Source: Styela clava (lineage: Eukaryota; Chordata; Ascidiacea; Stolidobranchia; Styelidae). Taken from it: a DNA stretch of 64,000 nt. The stretch lies in the NCBI RefSeq assembly GCF_964204865.1, contig NC_135253.1, positions 20,062,001 to 20,126,000 on the forward strand, given 5' to 3'. This document shows positions 28,479 through 39,088 of this stretch, piece after piece (within the stretch, counting starts at the first letter, position 1; the number at the start of each line of letters is the position of its first letter). The notes below the pieces were generated by a model. It saw only the letters and a list, made by a program, of their open reading frames with translations. It had not been told where the DNA came from and did not search any database. The position numbers and the translations under genes are program-made.

Positions 28479-29008
28479 TAAACAAAGGATCGCCAAAGTG
28501 TAGCAAACTGCAACAGGAATAACTGAACTTAATTCTCATAACAATTGCCATAACAGTAAATGAGTGAAGTCTTCTTATTTTATTTCAGAGCAACTCGAAA
28601 ATAACAAAGCCAAACAGTTATAGATGACATGGTTTGTAAAAGTTGATGTTTTTTGTTTTATTGTGATGGTATGCACGACATTTAATCCTGTCGCAACTTT
28701 CAACAGTGCATACACGTCAGATTTTTGGCTACCCGTGTTGCCACCTTGCGGCGGTGTTTCACTAGAGTTCACATAAACATTCAAACTCAAGAAATTTATA
28801 GCACGATCCAAAATTCCAGGAAACTTGAATTCCAGATATATTATAATCTTAAATGCAGTGTTATTATTTTAATATATAATTGTTTTATCTGTACTTCCAT
28901 TCCCAAGAACATTAGTAGCCTAACAAGACAGTTACAATAGTATTCTTGATCACCACAAGTAATAGATTTCATTGGTGCTTTAATAAGAAAAGTATTCCCT
29001 CGTTCATT

Positions 29009-29149
29009 AGCTTTGCGCAGTGGCAGTATCGTAACCAATGAGGTTTATCCGAGGTGCGATTATTGCTAGTTGAAAACTATTACCAATACATCGCCCTGGT
29101 GATGCAATCGCATCGCCTGCGGCAATTTCTGAAGGGTTCTGTGGAACCT
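29009..29149 (+). ncRNA. U4: U4 snRNA gene, copy 1
   Basis: U4 RNA pairs with U6 and delivers it to the spliceosome in the U4/U6.U5 tri-snRNP. Seen here: 5' end AGCTTTGCGCAGTGGCAG (U6 stem II), k-turn stem-loop CCAATGAGGTTTATCCGAGG for the 15.5K protein, TTGCTAGTTGAAAAC (U6 stem I), Sm site CAATTTCTG and 3' hairpin GGGTTCTGTGGAACC. The length of 141 nt is close to human U4 (145). One oddity is AATACATCGCC for AATACCCCGCC. Confidence 0.93.
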
Positions 29150-29633
29150 ATCCTCTCGCGGAATGAAATGACAGAACAATAAATTAGATGATGTCCATGG
29201 TTTGGAAAATTTGTGTAGGCTTACAAATATATATGGCTGATCAGTTCCGACAACTCATCCTGTCGCAACTTTCATCAGTGCATACACGTCAGATTATTGG
29301 CTTTTCGCGTTGCCACATTGCGGCGGTGTTTCGTTAGAGTTCTCATATACAATTTAACTCAAGAAATTTATAGCACGATTCAAAATTCTAAGTAACGTAC
29401 ATAAGTCGAAACAGCCAACAGCAAGAGAACATAATTCCAAACGTGTTTATTTTTTTATTCCAGATTAAATCTATTCCTGAATGAAGTGTTAGTATTTTAA
29501 CAATTGCTTTATCTGTACTTCCACTCCCAGGAACATTAGTTAGCCTAATAACACAGTTACGATAGTATTCTTAGTCACCACAGGTAATAGATTTTATTGG
29601 TACTTTAATAAGTAAAGTTTTCTCTCGTTCATT

Positions 29634-29774
29634 AGCTTTGCGCAGTGGCAGTATCGTAACCAATAAGGTTTATCCGAGGTGCGAATATTGCTAGTTGAAA
29701 ACTATTACCAATACCCCGCCTTGGTGATGCAATCGCATCGCCTGTGGCAATTTCTGAAGTGTTCTGTGGAACCT
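29634..29774 (+). pseudogene. U4: U4 snRNA copy 2, k-turn altered
   Basis: Full length with Sm site, but the k-turn reads CCAATAAGG for CCAATGAGG, losing a G of the sheared G-A pairs needed for 15.5K binding, and the stem has GCGAATATTG for GCGATTATTG. The 3' hairpin has AGTGTTC for AGGGTTC. Probably non-functional. Confidence 0.8.
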
Positions 29775-30263
29775 ATCCTCTAGCCCTAGCGGAATGAAAT
29801 GACAAAACGGTAAATTAGATGATATTCGTGGTTTGGAAAATTTGTGTAGGCTTACAAATATATGGCTGATCAGTTCCGACAACTCATCCTGTCGCAACTT
29901 TCAACAGTGCATACACGTCAGATTATTGGCTTTTCGCGTTGCCACATTGCGGCGGTGTTTCGTTAAAGTTCTCTTGTACATATTAACTCAAGAAATTTAT
30001 AGCACGATCCAAAATTCCAAGGAACCTACATAATGCGAAACAGCCAGCAGCAAGAGAACATAATTCCAAACGTGTTTATTTTTTTTATTCCAGATATATT
30101 CTATTCCTAAATGCAGTGTTATTATTTTAATAATTGCTTTATCTGTACTTCCATTCCAAAGAACATTAGTTAGCCTAATAAGACAGTTAGGATAGTATTC
30201 TTAGTCACCACAAGTAATAGATTTTATTGGTACTTTAATAAGAAAAGTTTTCTCTCATTCATT

Positions 30264-30404
30264 AGCTTTGCGCAGTGGCAGTATCGTAACCAATGAGGTT
30301 TATCCGAGGTGCGATTATTGCTAGTTGAAAACTATTACCAATACCCCGCCCTGGTGATGCAATCTCATTGCCTGTGGCAATTTCTGAAGGGTTCTGTGGA
30401 ACCT
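30264..30404 (+). ncRNA. U4: U4 snRNA gene, copy 3
   Basis: Consensus 5' end, k-turn, stem I, Sm site and 3' hairpin. Only the central hairpin differs slightly (AATCTCATTGCC). A hAT insertion (30595) follows in its spacer, 190 bp downstream. Confidence 0.93.
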
Positions 30405-30586
30405 ATCCTCTCGCGAAATAAGAATTAGATGATGTCCATGGTTTGGAAAATTTGTGTAGGCTTACAAATATATGGCTGATCAGTTCCGACAACTCATCCT
30501 GTCGCAACTTTCAACAGAGCATACACGTCAGATTATTGGCTTCTCGCGTTGCCACCTTGCGGGGGGTGTTTCGTTAGAGTTCTCTT

Positions 30587-30594
30587 GTACAATT
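30587..30594. repeat. target-site duplication of non-autonomous hAT (left)
   Basis: GTACAATT, repeated at 31771-31778. Confidence 0.88.
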
Positions 30595-31770
30595 TAGAGA
30601 TGTTCGATACCAGCTAAAAACGCCGATACCGATACTACAAAAAGGCCGATATTCCGATACCGATACTATGTAATTATTACTTAATTAGGTATGCTGTGTA
30701 GGGCAGACGGGTTAAAACAATGGTCTTTAAGCGTTGTTCATAGTACACATTATTTCAGATCGAAAAAAAAGATATATATATCACATAATACGAAATTAAT
30801 GTTTGGTATCCATATGCTGTAACTGATTAAGCTACATTGTACAGTAACGCTAGTAATCTCGGTGTTCAATTAGAAAACTCACAAGCCGGGATGCCCAATT
30901 TGAATTTAATGTTAATATCGCGAGCTTCGAATATCGTTATTCGTGCTTAGAAGAATATCGAATATCACCCACACATTTTAGCGCCGCCGCCCTACGTTCA
31001 AATTAAAAGCATTTTACAAATATTTAATTTAGTGGCTAATCGTAATCGTCGACGCAATAAGTCAAAGCCAACATGAAAGAATATCAATCAGCACCGACAA
31101 AAAGAAGGCCCACCGATAACCGTTGAGGATGTTTTTTTACTTCACTATTTTATAATATTTTACAATTGCTATCCTATATTTTGAGACAGTCTAGGGCTAG
31201 GCGGCCAAGTCAATATATCTATAAAGAAATCGTGTAGTTAAGCAGAATTAAAATTAATACCTGTGTCGTGGGATAATAGTGTCGGAATTTAGTTTATCGT
31301 TGTCGACGGACTAAATGACACTCGTACTTGACGACAAACAGCCAGAATTTATACCCGTGCCAAAAGTCCATGTGCCGTTAATAAGGAAGGACCCCAATTC
31401 CAATGTATGATTTAAAACTGGGCGCCTAGTTGCTTTTTGTTATGTGCTGTGTTGATATATTTCTTCATAAAAACTATGTAATATTAAAAATGTCAATATA
31501 AAAATTTGACAGCGAAAATAGCCAAATTAGTTGAGCTAGTTTAGCTGATAAATAGCTAGAAAACACGTGAATCCTATTCTCTCGCAGGAGTGGGGACATG
31601 TATGGCTCATAGCTCACGATCTCTCCAGACAAAAATAAATTAAAAAGTAGTATTCCAACTGATTTTAAAATATTCTGGACCATATCAAAAAGGTAAATAT
31701 ATCGGTAATATCGGCCTTAATCTAACCGATACCGAAAAATTGCCGATACCGATACATCGGTACATCTCTA
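30595..31770. mobile_element. non-autonomous hAT element in U4 spacer
   Basis: Inverted ends TAGAGATGT / ACATCTCTA, continued inward by imperfect CGATACC / CCGATAC blocks, and an 8-bp duplication GTACAATT on each side. The 1,176-bp interior has GCCGATACCGATAC repeats near the ends and no transposase. It splits a U4 unit spacer, which explains the 1.79-kb distance between copies 3 and 4. Confidence 0.9.
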
Positions 31771-31778
31771 GTACAATT
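31771..31778. repeat. target-site duplication of non-autonomous hAT (right)
   Basis: GTACAATT, identical to 30587-30594. Confidence 0.88.
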
Positions 31779-32054
31779 CAACTCAAGAAGCATAGTACGA
31801 TCCAAATTCCAAAGAACTTACAGAATGCAAAACAGCCAGCAGCAAGAAAACATAATTCCAAACGTGTTTATTTTTTTTATCCAGATATATTATATTCCTA
31901 AATGCAGTATTCTTATTTTAATAATTGCTTTATCTGAACTTCCACTCCAAGGAACATTAGTTAGCCTAATAACACAGTTACGATAGTATTCTTAGTCACC
32001 ACAAGTAATAGATTTTATTGGTACTTTAATAAGAAAAGTTTTCTCTCATTTATT

Positions 32055-32142
32055 AGCTTTGCGCAGTGGCAGTATCGTAACCAATGAGGTTTATCCGAGG
32101 TGCGATTATTGCTAGTTGAAAACTATTACCAATACCACGCCC
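32055..32142 (+). pseudogene. U4: U4 snRNA copy 4, 3' truncated
   Basis: The 5' stem-loop and U6-pairing regions are consensus, but after AATACCACGCCC the sequence jumps straight into the spacer (AACTCATCCTGTCGC). The central hairpin, Sm site and 3' hairpin are gone, so no stable snRNP can form. The unit is shortened to 470 bp. Confidence 0.9.
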
Positions 32143-32524
32143 AACTCATCCTGTCGCAACTTTCGTCAGTGCATACACGTCAGATTATTAGCTTTTCGCG
32201 TTGCCACATTGTGGCGGTGTTTCGCTAGAGTTCTCATATACATTTTAACTCAAGAAATTCATAGCACGATCCAGAATTCCAAGGAACTTACAGAATGCGA
32301 AACAGCCAACAGCAAGAGAAAATAATTTCAAAACGTGTTTATTTTTTTTATTCCAGATATATTCTATTCTTGAAAGCAGTGTTAGTATTTAATAATTGCT
32401 TTATCTGTTCTTCCACTCCAGGAACATTAGTTAGCCTAACAAGACAGTTACGATAGTATTCTTAGTCACCACAAATAATTGATTTCATTGGTACTTTAAT
32501 AAGTAAAGTTTTCTCTTATTTATT

Positions 32525-32664
32525 AGCTTTACGCAGTGGCAGTATCGTAACTAATGAGGTTTATCCGAGGTGCGATTATTGTTAGTTGAAAACTATTACC
32601 AATACCCCGCCATGTGATGCAATCGCATCGCCTGTGGCAATTTCCGAAAGGTTGTGCAGGAGCT
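32525..32664 (+). pseudogene. U4: U4 snRNA copy 5, diverged
   Basis: AGCTTTACGCAG breaks the U6 stem II; ACTAATGAGG alters the k-turn flank; the 3' hairpin reads AAAGGTTGTGCAGGAGCT and no longer pairs well. Confidence 0.82.
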
Positions 32665-33151
32665 ATCCGATCAAACTGAAACGACAGAACAATAAATTAG
32701 ATGATTTCCTGGTTTGGAAGATTTGTGTAGGCTTGCAAATATATGGCTGGTCAGTTCCGACAACTCATCCTGTCTCAACTTTCAACAGTGCGTACACGTC
32801 AGATTATTGGCTTCCAGTGTTTCTACCGTGCGACGATGTTTCATTAGAATTCTCATGTACTACCGTGTACATTTTCACTCAAAAAATTTATACCACGATC
32901 TAAAGTTCCAAGGAACTTACAAAATGCGAAACAGCCAGCAGCAAATGAACATAATTCCAAACGTGTTTTTTCTTTATTCCAGCTCTATTCTATTCTTGAA
33001 CGCAGTGTTATTATTTCAAAAATTGCTTTATCTGTTCTTCCACACCCAGAAACATTGGTAGACTATCAAGACACATACGTTAGTATTCTGGGTCACCACA
33101 AGTAATAGATTTCATTAGTACTTTAATATGTATTTTTTTCGCCTTTTCGTC

Positions 33152-33292
33152 AGCTTTGCGCAGTGGCAGTATCGTAACAAATGAAGTTCATCCGAGGTGC
33201 GATTATTGCTAGTTGAAAACTATTACCAATATCCCGCCCTGGTGATGCAATCGCATCGCCTGTGGCGATTTCTGAAGGGTTCTGTGGAACCT
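33152..33292 (+). pseudogene. U4: U4 snRNA copy 6, k-turn altered
   Basis: Full length, with intact 3' hairpin, but the 5' stem-loop reads ACAAATGAAGTTCATCCGAG for ACCAATGAGGTTTATCCGAG, and the Sm region reads GGCGATTTCTG for GGCAATTTCTG. Likely non-functional. Confidence 0.8.
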
Positions 33293-33780
33293 ATCCTCTC
33301 GCGAAATGAAATGACAAAACGATAAATTAGATGATGTCCATGGTTTGGGAAATTTGTGTAGGTCTACAAATATATGGCTGATCAGTTCCGACAACTCATC
33401 CTGTCGCAACTTTCAACAGTGCATACACGTCAGATTATTGGCTTTTCGCGTTGCCACATTGAGGCGGTGTTTGGTTAAAGTTCTCTTGTACATATTAACT
33501 CAAGAAATTTATAGCACGATCCAAAATTCCAAGAAACCTACATAATGCAAAACAGCCACCAGCAAGAGAACATAATTCCAAACGTGTTTATTTTGTTTTA
33601 TTCCAGATATATTATATTCTTAAATGCAGTGTTATTATTTTAATAATTGCTTTATCTGTAGGCTACTTCCACTCCAAGGAACATTAGTTAGCCTAATAAG
33701 AAGTTACGATAGTATTCTTAGTCACCACAGGTAATAGATTTCATTAGTACTTTAATATGTGAAGTTTTCTCCTTTCCGTC

Positions 33781-33921
33781 AGCTTTGCGCAGTGGCAGTA
33801 TCGTAACCAATGAGGTTCATCCGAGGTGCGATTATTGCTAGTTGAAAACTATTACCAATACCCCGCCCTGGTGATGCAATCGCATTGCCTGCGGCAATTT
33901 CTGAAGGGTTATGTGGAACCT
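33781..33921 (+). ncRNA. U4: U4 snRNA gene, copy 7
   Basis: Consensus throughout except one loop base (GAGGTTCATCC) and ATGTGG in the terminal loop of the 3' hairpin. Possibly functional. Confidence 0.88.
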
Positions 33922-34587
33922 ATCCTCTCGCGATATTAAATGACAAAAAAAAAATTCGATGATGTCCCAAATATACGTTTGGTTAGTTCCGACAACTCAT
34001 CATGTCGCAACTTTCAACAGTGCGTACACGTCAGATTATTGGCTTCCAGTGTTGCTACCGTGCGGCGATGTTTCATTAGAATTCTCATGTACTCCCGTGT
34101 ACATTTTAACTCAAAAAATTTATAGCACGATCCAAAGTTGCATATGATATCCATGGTTTGGAGAATCTGGGTAGGCTTTCAAATATACGTTTGGTGAGTT
34201 CCGACAACTCATCCTGTCGCAACTTTCAACAGTAAACACGCGTCAGATTATTGGCTTTTTGCGTTGCCACCTTGCGTGGGTGTTTCGTTAGAGTTCTCTT
34301 GTATAATTCAACTCAAGAAGCATAGTACGATCCAAATTCCAAAGAACTTACAGAATGCAAAACAGCCAGCAGCAAGAAAACATAATTCCAAACGCGTTTA
34401 TTTTTTTATTCCAGATATAATCTATTCCTAAATGCATTGTTATTATTTTAATATATAATTGTTTTATCTGTACTTCCATTCCCAGGAACATTAGTAGCCT
34501 AACAAGACAGTTACGATAGTATTCTTAATTACCACAAGTAATAGATTTTATTGGTTCTTTAATAAGTAAAGTTTTCTCTCATTCGTT

Positions 34588-34728
34588 AGCTTTGCGCAGT
34601 GGCAGTGTCTTAACCAATGAGGATTATCCGAGGTGCGATTATTGATAGTTGAAAATTATTACCAATACCCCGCCCTGGTGATGTAATCGCATCACCTGAG
34701 ACAATTTCTGAAGGGTTCTGTGGAACCT
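34588..34728 (+). pseudogene. U4: U4 snRNA copy 8, diverged
   Basis: GGCAGTGTCTTAACC for GGCAGTATCGTAACC weakens the base of the 5' stem; TTGATAGTTGAAAATT alters stem I; GAGACAATTTCTG alters the stem before the Sm site. It is the first copy with the GATTATCC loop allele. Confidence 0.75.
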
Positions 34729-35209
34729 ATACTTTCGCGAGATGAAATGACAAAACAATAAATTAGATGATGTCCACGGTTTGGAAAATTTTTGGAGGCT
34801 TCAAAATATTCGTTTGGTCAGTTCCGACAACTCATCCTGTCGCAACTTTCAACAGTGCATACACGTCAGATTATTGGCTTTTCGTTTTGCCACATTTCGA
34901 CAGTGTTTCGTTAGAGTTCTCTTGTACATATTAACTCAAGAAATTTATAGCACGATCCAAAATTCCAAGGAACTTACAGAATGCGAAACAGCCAGAAGCA
35001 AGAGAACATAATTCCAAACGTGTTTATTTTTTTATTCCAGATATATTATATTCTTAAATGCAGTGTTGATATTTTAAAAATTGCTGTATCTGTACTTCAA
35101 CTCCCAAGAACATTAGTAACCTAACAAGACAGTTACGTTAATTTTCTTAGTCACCACAAGTAATAGATTTCATTGGTACTTTAATAAGTAAAGTTTTCTC
35201 TCATTCATT

Positions 35210-35350
35210 AGCTTTGCGCAGTGGCAGTATCGTAACCAATGAGGATTATCCGAGGTGCGATTATTGCTAGTTGAAAACTATTACCAATACCCCGCCCTGG
35301 TGATGCAAACGCATCGCCTGCGGCAATTTCTGAAGGATTCTGTGGAACCT
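35210..35350 (+). ncRNA. U4: U4 snRNA gene, copy 9
   Basis: Consensus 5' end, k-turn (loop allele GATTATCC), stem I and Sm site; 3' hairpin GGATTCTGTGGAACC with one mismatch. Confidence 0.9.
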
Positions 35351-35396
35351 ATCCTATTGCGAAATGAAGTGACAAAACAATAAATTAGATGATGTC

Positions 35397-35448
35397 GGTG
35401 ATGTAATCGCATCGCCTGTGGTAATTTCTAAAAGTTTCTGCGGAACCT
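35397..35448 (+). pseudogene. U4: 3' fragment of a U4 gene
   Basis: GGTGATGTAATCGCATCGCC to CGGAACCT, the last 52 nt of a U4 gene of the AAAGTTTCTGCGG type, fused to the 3' flank of copy 9 (AAATTAGATGATGTC). A deletion between neighbouring units explains it. Similar fusions lie at 52622 and 53335. Confidence 0.85.
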
Positions 35449-35749
35449 ATTCTTTTGCAACATACGTTGATGTCTATGGACCTTTCCCCGACATCAAAAC
35501 ATCCGTATTTTCAACCAATCACAAGCGAGCAGATGTAAACAAACATTCTCCGCTGAAAAGTCGCTCAGACAACTTTGGACGCGTTCCGCACATGTTGCTG
35601 ACGGTTTAGGGAGATCTTTGTCCTTTTTTTCGCTTCTTGTTTTCTTCACAGGGCTGCGAGAATTAGAAAGCGGTAATACTGTATGTTACTTGTTGCAAAT
35701 CACGTTCACGAAATCTATATATCGATACTAAAAGGATGTACCCGTTGCA

Positions 35750-36000
35750 GGAACCTTACATGTACGGTACCGTACAGGTCAACCAACTGCTATTTCGAAC
35801 CAAAAAATAGTAGACAGTTATGCTGATGCAATCAAGGGTACCGGTAGCCTACCGTATGTCCATACGAAAGAATTCACCTTCGATACGATGTTGCATTTTT
35901 ATTAAACAGAATCTACTGGTGAAGTATTGTGGTAGACTAACTCTTTGCATATGGTATTTGCCGGTCTGACAACCGGTACCGGTACGGTACCCCTGCCGTT
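35750..36000. repeat. GGTACCGGTAC-rich tracts
   Basis: Several self-complementary tracts such as GTACGGTACCGTACAGG and CCGGTACCGGTACGGTACC occur here, and again at about 44500, inside the TGGACC-bounded insert. Function unknown. Confidence 0.5.
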
Positions 36001-36219
36001 CAAATGGAGTAAGATTTGTGCTATTTCCGAGCTACATATTGACTGCTTAAAAGCAATGAGGTGAATAAAGGAATGCAACAGGCCTCACAGTCAATTCAAT
36101 CTAGGAAAAATCACCAGAAATGCATAAGTGTGTACCAAGGTAGGCCAACATTAATGTTGTTTTCGATACCTATGATATATTCAATATGTTAATTCTTATA
36201 TGAAATAAATTTTCATACA

Positions 36220-36545
36220 AGCAATGCGTTCCATCATGCATTTTCATGGAGGCGATGGACCAACTGATGAATACCCTGACACTATATCAGATTCTTATTG
36301 CCCAAAAAAAAGGCACCAACAAATTGTGAGGTAAGGATTACTTATACCATAATTCAACTTTGCATCATAATTTAACAGGATCTGTCACCAGATACTTCAT
36401 TTGATACAGAGACGTGCGAATCTGACGAAAGTGAGAAAGTATTGTCAGGGATCCAACCAGATCTGCCCCCAGACTCTTTAGTTGAAACTACCTCAAATGC
36501 CACTGAAGAAAATGACAGCGCTTTGTCAGACAGCAGAAAATTGTA
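36220..36545 (+). pseudogene. possible exon remnants inside the TGGACC insert
   Basis: GGDGPTDEYPDTISDSYCPK runs up to a GTAAGG donor at about 36334. After an acceptor (TTTAACAG, about 36380) an acidic frame (DLSPDTSFDTETCESDESEK, then SNATEENDSALSD) runs to a stop at about 36545. The phases of the two do not match. This may be what is left of a transposase N-terminus; no family recognised. Confidence 0.25.
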
Positions 36546-37211
36546 AGCAAGCATCATCATCATCATTTTATTATGGTTCTCTGGCATAAAACAACACAAA
36601 AAGTCAGACGACAAAAGTACAGACGTACAGACGACAAAACTGTTGGATTTATTTCATTCCCTCCATATAGGTTGTTACCAATGCTGGGGAAGGCCTGTAC
36701 ACGCTTGGCTCAGCAGAAAATCTTTTATTCCCATCAATTTCATCTGTTGGATAGTCTTGGTTAGTCCAACAATATGGCAACAAGCACCAGTAGTTCTGAT
36801 GAATATGTAACAATTTTTAAACCATGTTTATCACTACAACATTATTGGTCCTGTAATTTTATGTAGTATGTAATCAATTATAATACCTCAATAAACCTGT
36901 TGAATCTAATCTTTCAATAGTATATTTGCACCCATCTTACTGAGCTAATAAATCTGTGTTTTTATGATACGACATAAACTTAAGTTCCTAGCATGTACAA
37001 ATTGCATCAGAGACTTTGTGACTATCCAGCGACACCACTATTTGAAGATGATGTGGTGGCAGAGACTCCTGAACTTATCTATAGCACTTGGCTTTGAAAT
37101 CTAGCGTTGAACCAAGATTGACGACTGAACCATCATGAATGTATCTGAAAAAAATATTCACCTGTTCATAATTACAGATTGCTGTAGTTTGTGCAATGTT
37201 TTCAAGAATTT

Positions 37212-37295
37212 ATTCAAAAGAATTTTTAAACTGCCCCTGCATTTCATTTATAGAAACAAATGAAACGCAGGGGCAGTTTGAAAAGTCTTTTGAAT
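37212..37295. repeat. 38-bp-arm hairpin next to the LTR element
   Basis: Left arm 37212-37249 (contains AAACTGCCCCTGC) and right arm 37258-37295 (contains GCAGGGGCAGTTT) are inverted copies with a few mismatches and an 8-bp loop. It ends four bases before the LTR element's target duplication. Confidence 0.85.
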
Positions 37296-37304
37296 ACTAC
37301 TTAC

Positions 37305-37545
37305 TGTGGTAATTTCTATTGTATTATTGCATATTTTGGTATTCTCAACTTACCTGTTTACTGGCAACAGTAATTTGTCTGCCGAGTCATACTCGACTTG
37401 CTTTTATCTGAGTCATGTTTTGTTGGTGCTTTATCATTTCATTGTGAACTGCTTTAAGGTGCTGCTAACGTTTTAAGTTAATTAAAGCCTAGTATTTGTG
37501 GATGGATTTGTTTGTGAAGTAATAAACAGAACTTAGCTTACCACA
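37305..37545 (+). repeat. 5' LTR
   Basis: 241 bp, TGTGG...CCACA, with AATAAA-like AATAAACAG near its end. It lacks the 20-bp internal duplication seen in the 3' LTR. Only 17 bp separate it from the gag ATG. Confidence 0.93.
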
Positions 37546-37562
37546 ATTTAATTAACTTAAAC

Positions 37563-38645
37563 ATGGATAGACTATTCAAGCCAGAATCGCTGGAGTTGGA
37601 TCCAGAAGCTGCAACACGATACAAGCACTGGAAACGGAACTTTCAAAGTTTCTTGACAGAAGTAGAAGCAGCACAAACAGCTCTAGGGGAACAGGGACGA
37701 CAAGTAAACAAACGTTTATTGATTTTTCGATATTTGTCCCACAAAAATTATGCACATGTAGAAGACTGTGAAACTTTTGAAGCTGTCATTTCAGAACTTG
37801 ACAAACTCTATGTTAAACCAAAAAGCGATGTGTATGCCCGCCACCAATTGATGGCTAGAAGCCAGATACCCGGAGAAACGCTTACCGAATTTTTATTAGC
37901 TTTGAAGACTTTAGCTAAAGAGTGTACATTTAAAGCTGTAACTTCAGACCAATACCGTGATGAGCTAACAAGAGATGCTTTTATCAATGGGTTATCAACT
38001 TCTTCGATTCGTGTTCGTCTACTCGAAAATGAAGATTTAACACTGAAAACAGCTTTTGAAAAAGCATCTATGTTAGACAGAGCACAGAAGCAATCAATAT
38101 CATATGTACATGATTTTAGTATGGCAGCTACTGCAACTAAACAAGATGAGCAAAGAAGAATAAAACACTGTACTAAAGATGAATCATATAGTTCTGCTTC
38201 AGATGTTTCTTTTGAAGAATTTAAAGAAACTGACAATGTTGCAGTATCATACAAGACTAAAAGAAAGTTCTCTAGAAAATGCTTCTTTTGTGGGGGTAAG
38301 ATTCATGTGCGTTTTAAATGTCCTGCCAAGGACTCTGAATGTTACAGTTGTGGAAAAATTGGTCATTTTGCCAAAATGTGCAAATCGAAGAACAGAAAAG
38401 CTGATAGTAAAAGTATGGTAGCTTCTTTTCGACATTGTTCTGCATTTACATCTGTTGCAGCCACAAGAAGTTTGAAAGCTGCTCTAGTTGAAGTGTTCAT
38501 CAATAGTTCCAGGGCTGTTGCTCTTGTGGACTCTGGAGCAACAGATAGTCTCATAGATGCCAAATTGACTAGAAAACTTGGATTAAAGCTCAAATTAGAG
38601 CAATGTAAAATCTCAATGGCTTCTACAACTAAAATAGGCAGCTAA
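37563..38645 (+). pseudogene. gag-protease part of the LTR element
   Basis: A 360-codon frame. Residues 1-210 are a capsid-like region (YKHWKRNFQSFL, ARHQLMARSQIPGETLTEFL), followed by two CCHC zinc knuckles of the form C-x2-C-x4-H-x4-C (CFFCGGKIHVRFKC, CYSCGKIGHFAKMC) and an aspartic protease active site ALVDSGATDSLI. The frame ends early at 38643-38645 because of a frameshift near 38640; the protein normally continues into reverse transcriptase. Confidence 0.88.
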
Positions 38646-38670
38646 AATACATGGAAAGGTTACTGCTGAT

Positions 38671-39086
38671 ATGAAGTTGGGCAAGAATTATTATTCATCC
38701 CTAAATTTCAAAGTGATGGAAAATTTGTGTTCAGACTTAATTCTTTGTCAAGATTTCATGAAGTTGCACAGTAGTGTGACTTTTGTTATGAAGGGTGGAA
38801 ATGAACACCTTCGTATTCATGGAGAAAATAACTATAAAACTGCTTGCAATGTAGCCGCTGCAAATATAGAACCTCCTCGCTTGTTTAGACATCTTTCTGA
38901 TGACTGGAAACCAATAGCAACACCATCACGTCAATACAAAAAAGATGATTTAATTTTTATACGTAATGAAGTGCAAAAACTCTTGAAGGATGGTGTTATT
39001 GAACCTGCTGAAACGCCATGGGCCCATGGCGAGCTCAAGTACTTGTAACTAAAGATGACCGACATCGAAAGAGGATGGTGATTGAC
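38671..39086 (+). pseudogene. start of reverse transcriptase, LTR element
   Basis: Contains the typical approach to the RT fingers (FIRNEVQKLLKDGVIEPAET). A duplicated 8-bp block (GCCCATGG) near 39020 shifts the frame, and the pogo-like element interrupts the coding region after ATTGAC (39086). The rest of RT follows at 42029. Confidence 0.85.
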
Positions 39087-39088
39087 TA

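Noticed and set aside
30090-30115. ATTCTATTC(C/T)TAAA in spacers as a tunicate-type spliced-leader RNA
   Set aside because: Resembles a spliced leader only loosely, has no GT donor after it and no Sm site in the right place, and other units carry ATTATATTC instead.
37808-38254. 148-codon minus-strand frame across gag
   Set aside because: Shadow of the gag frame, which has zinc knuckles and a protease motif on the plus strand.
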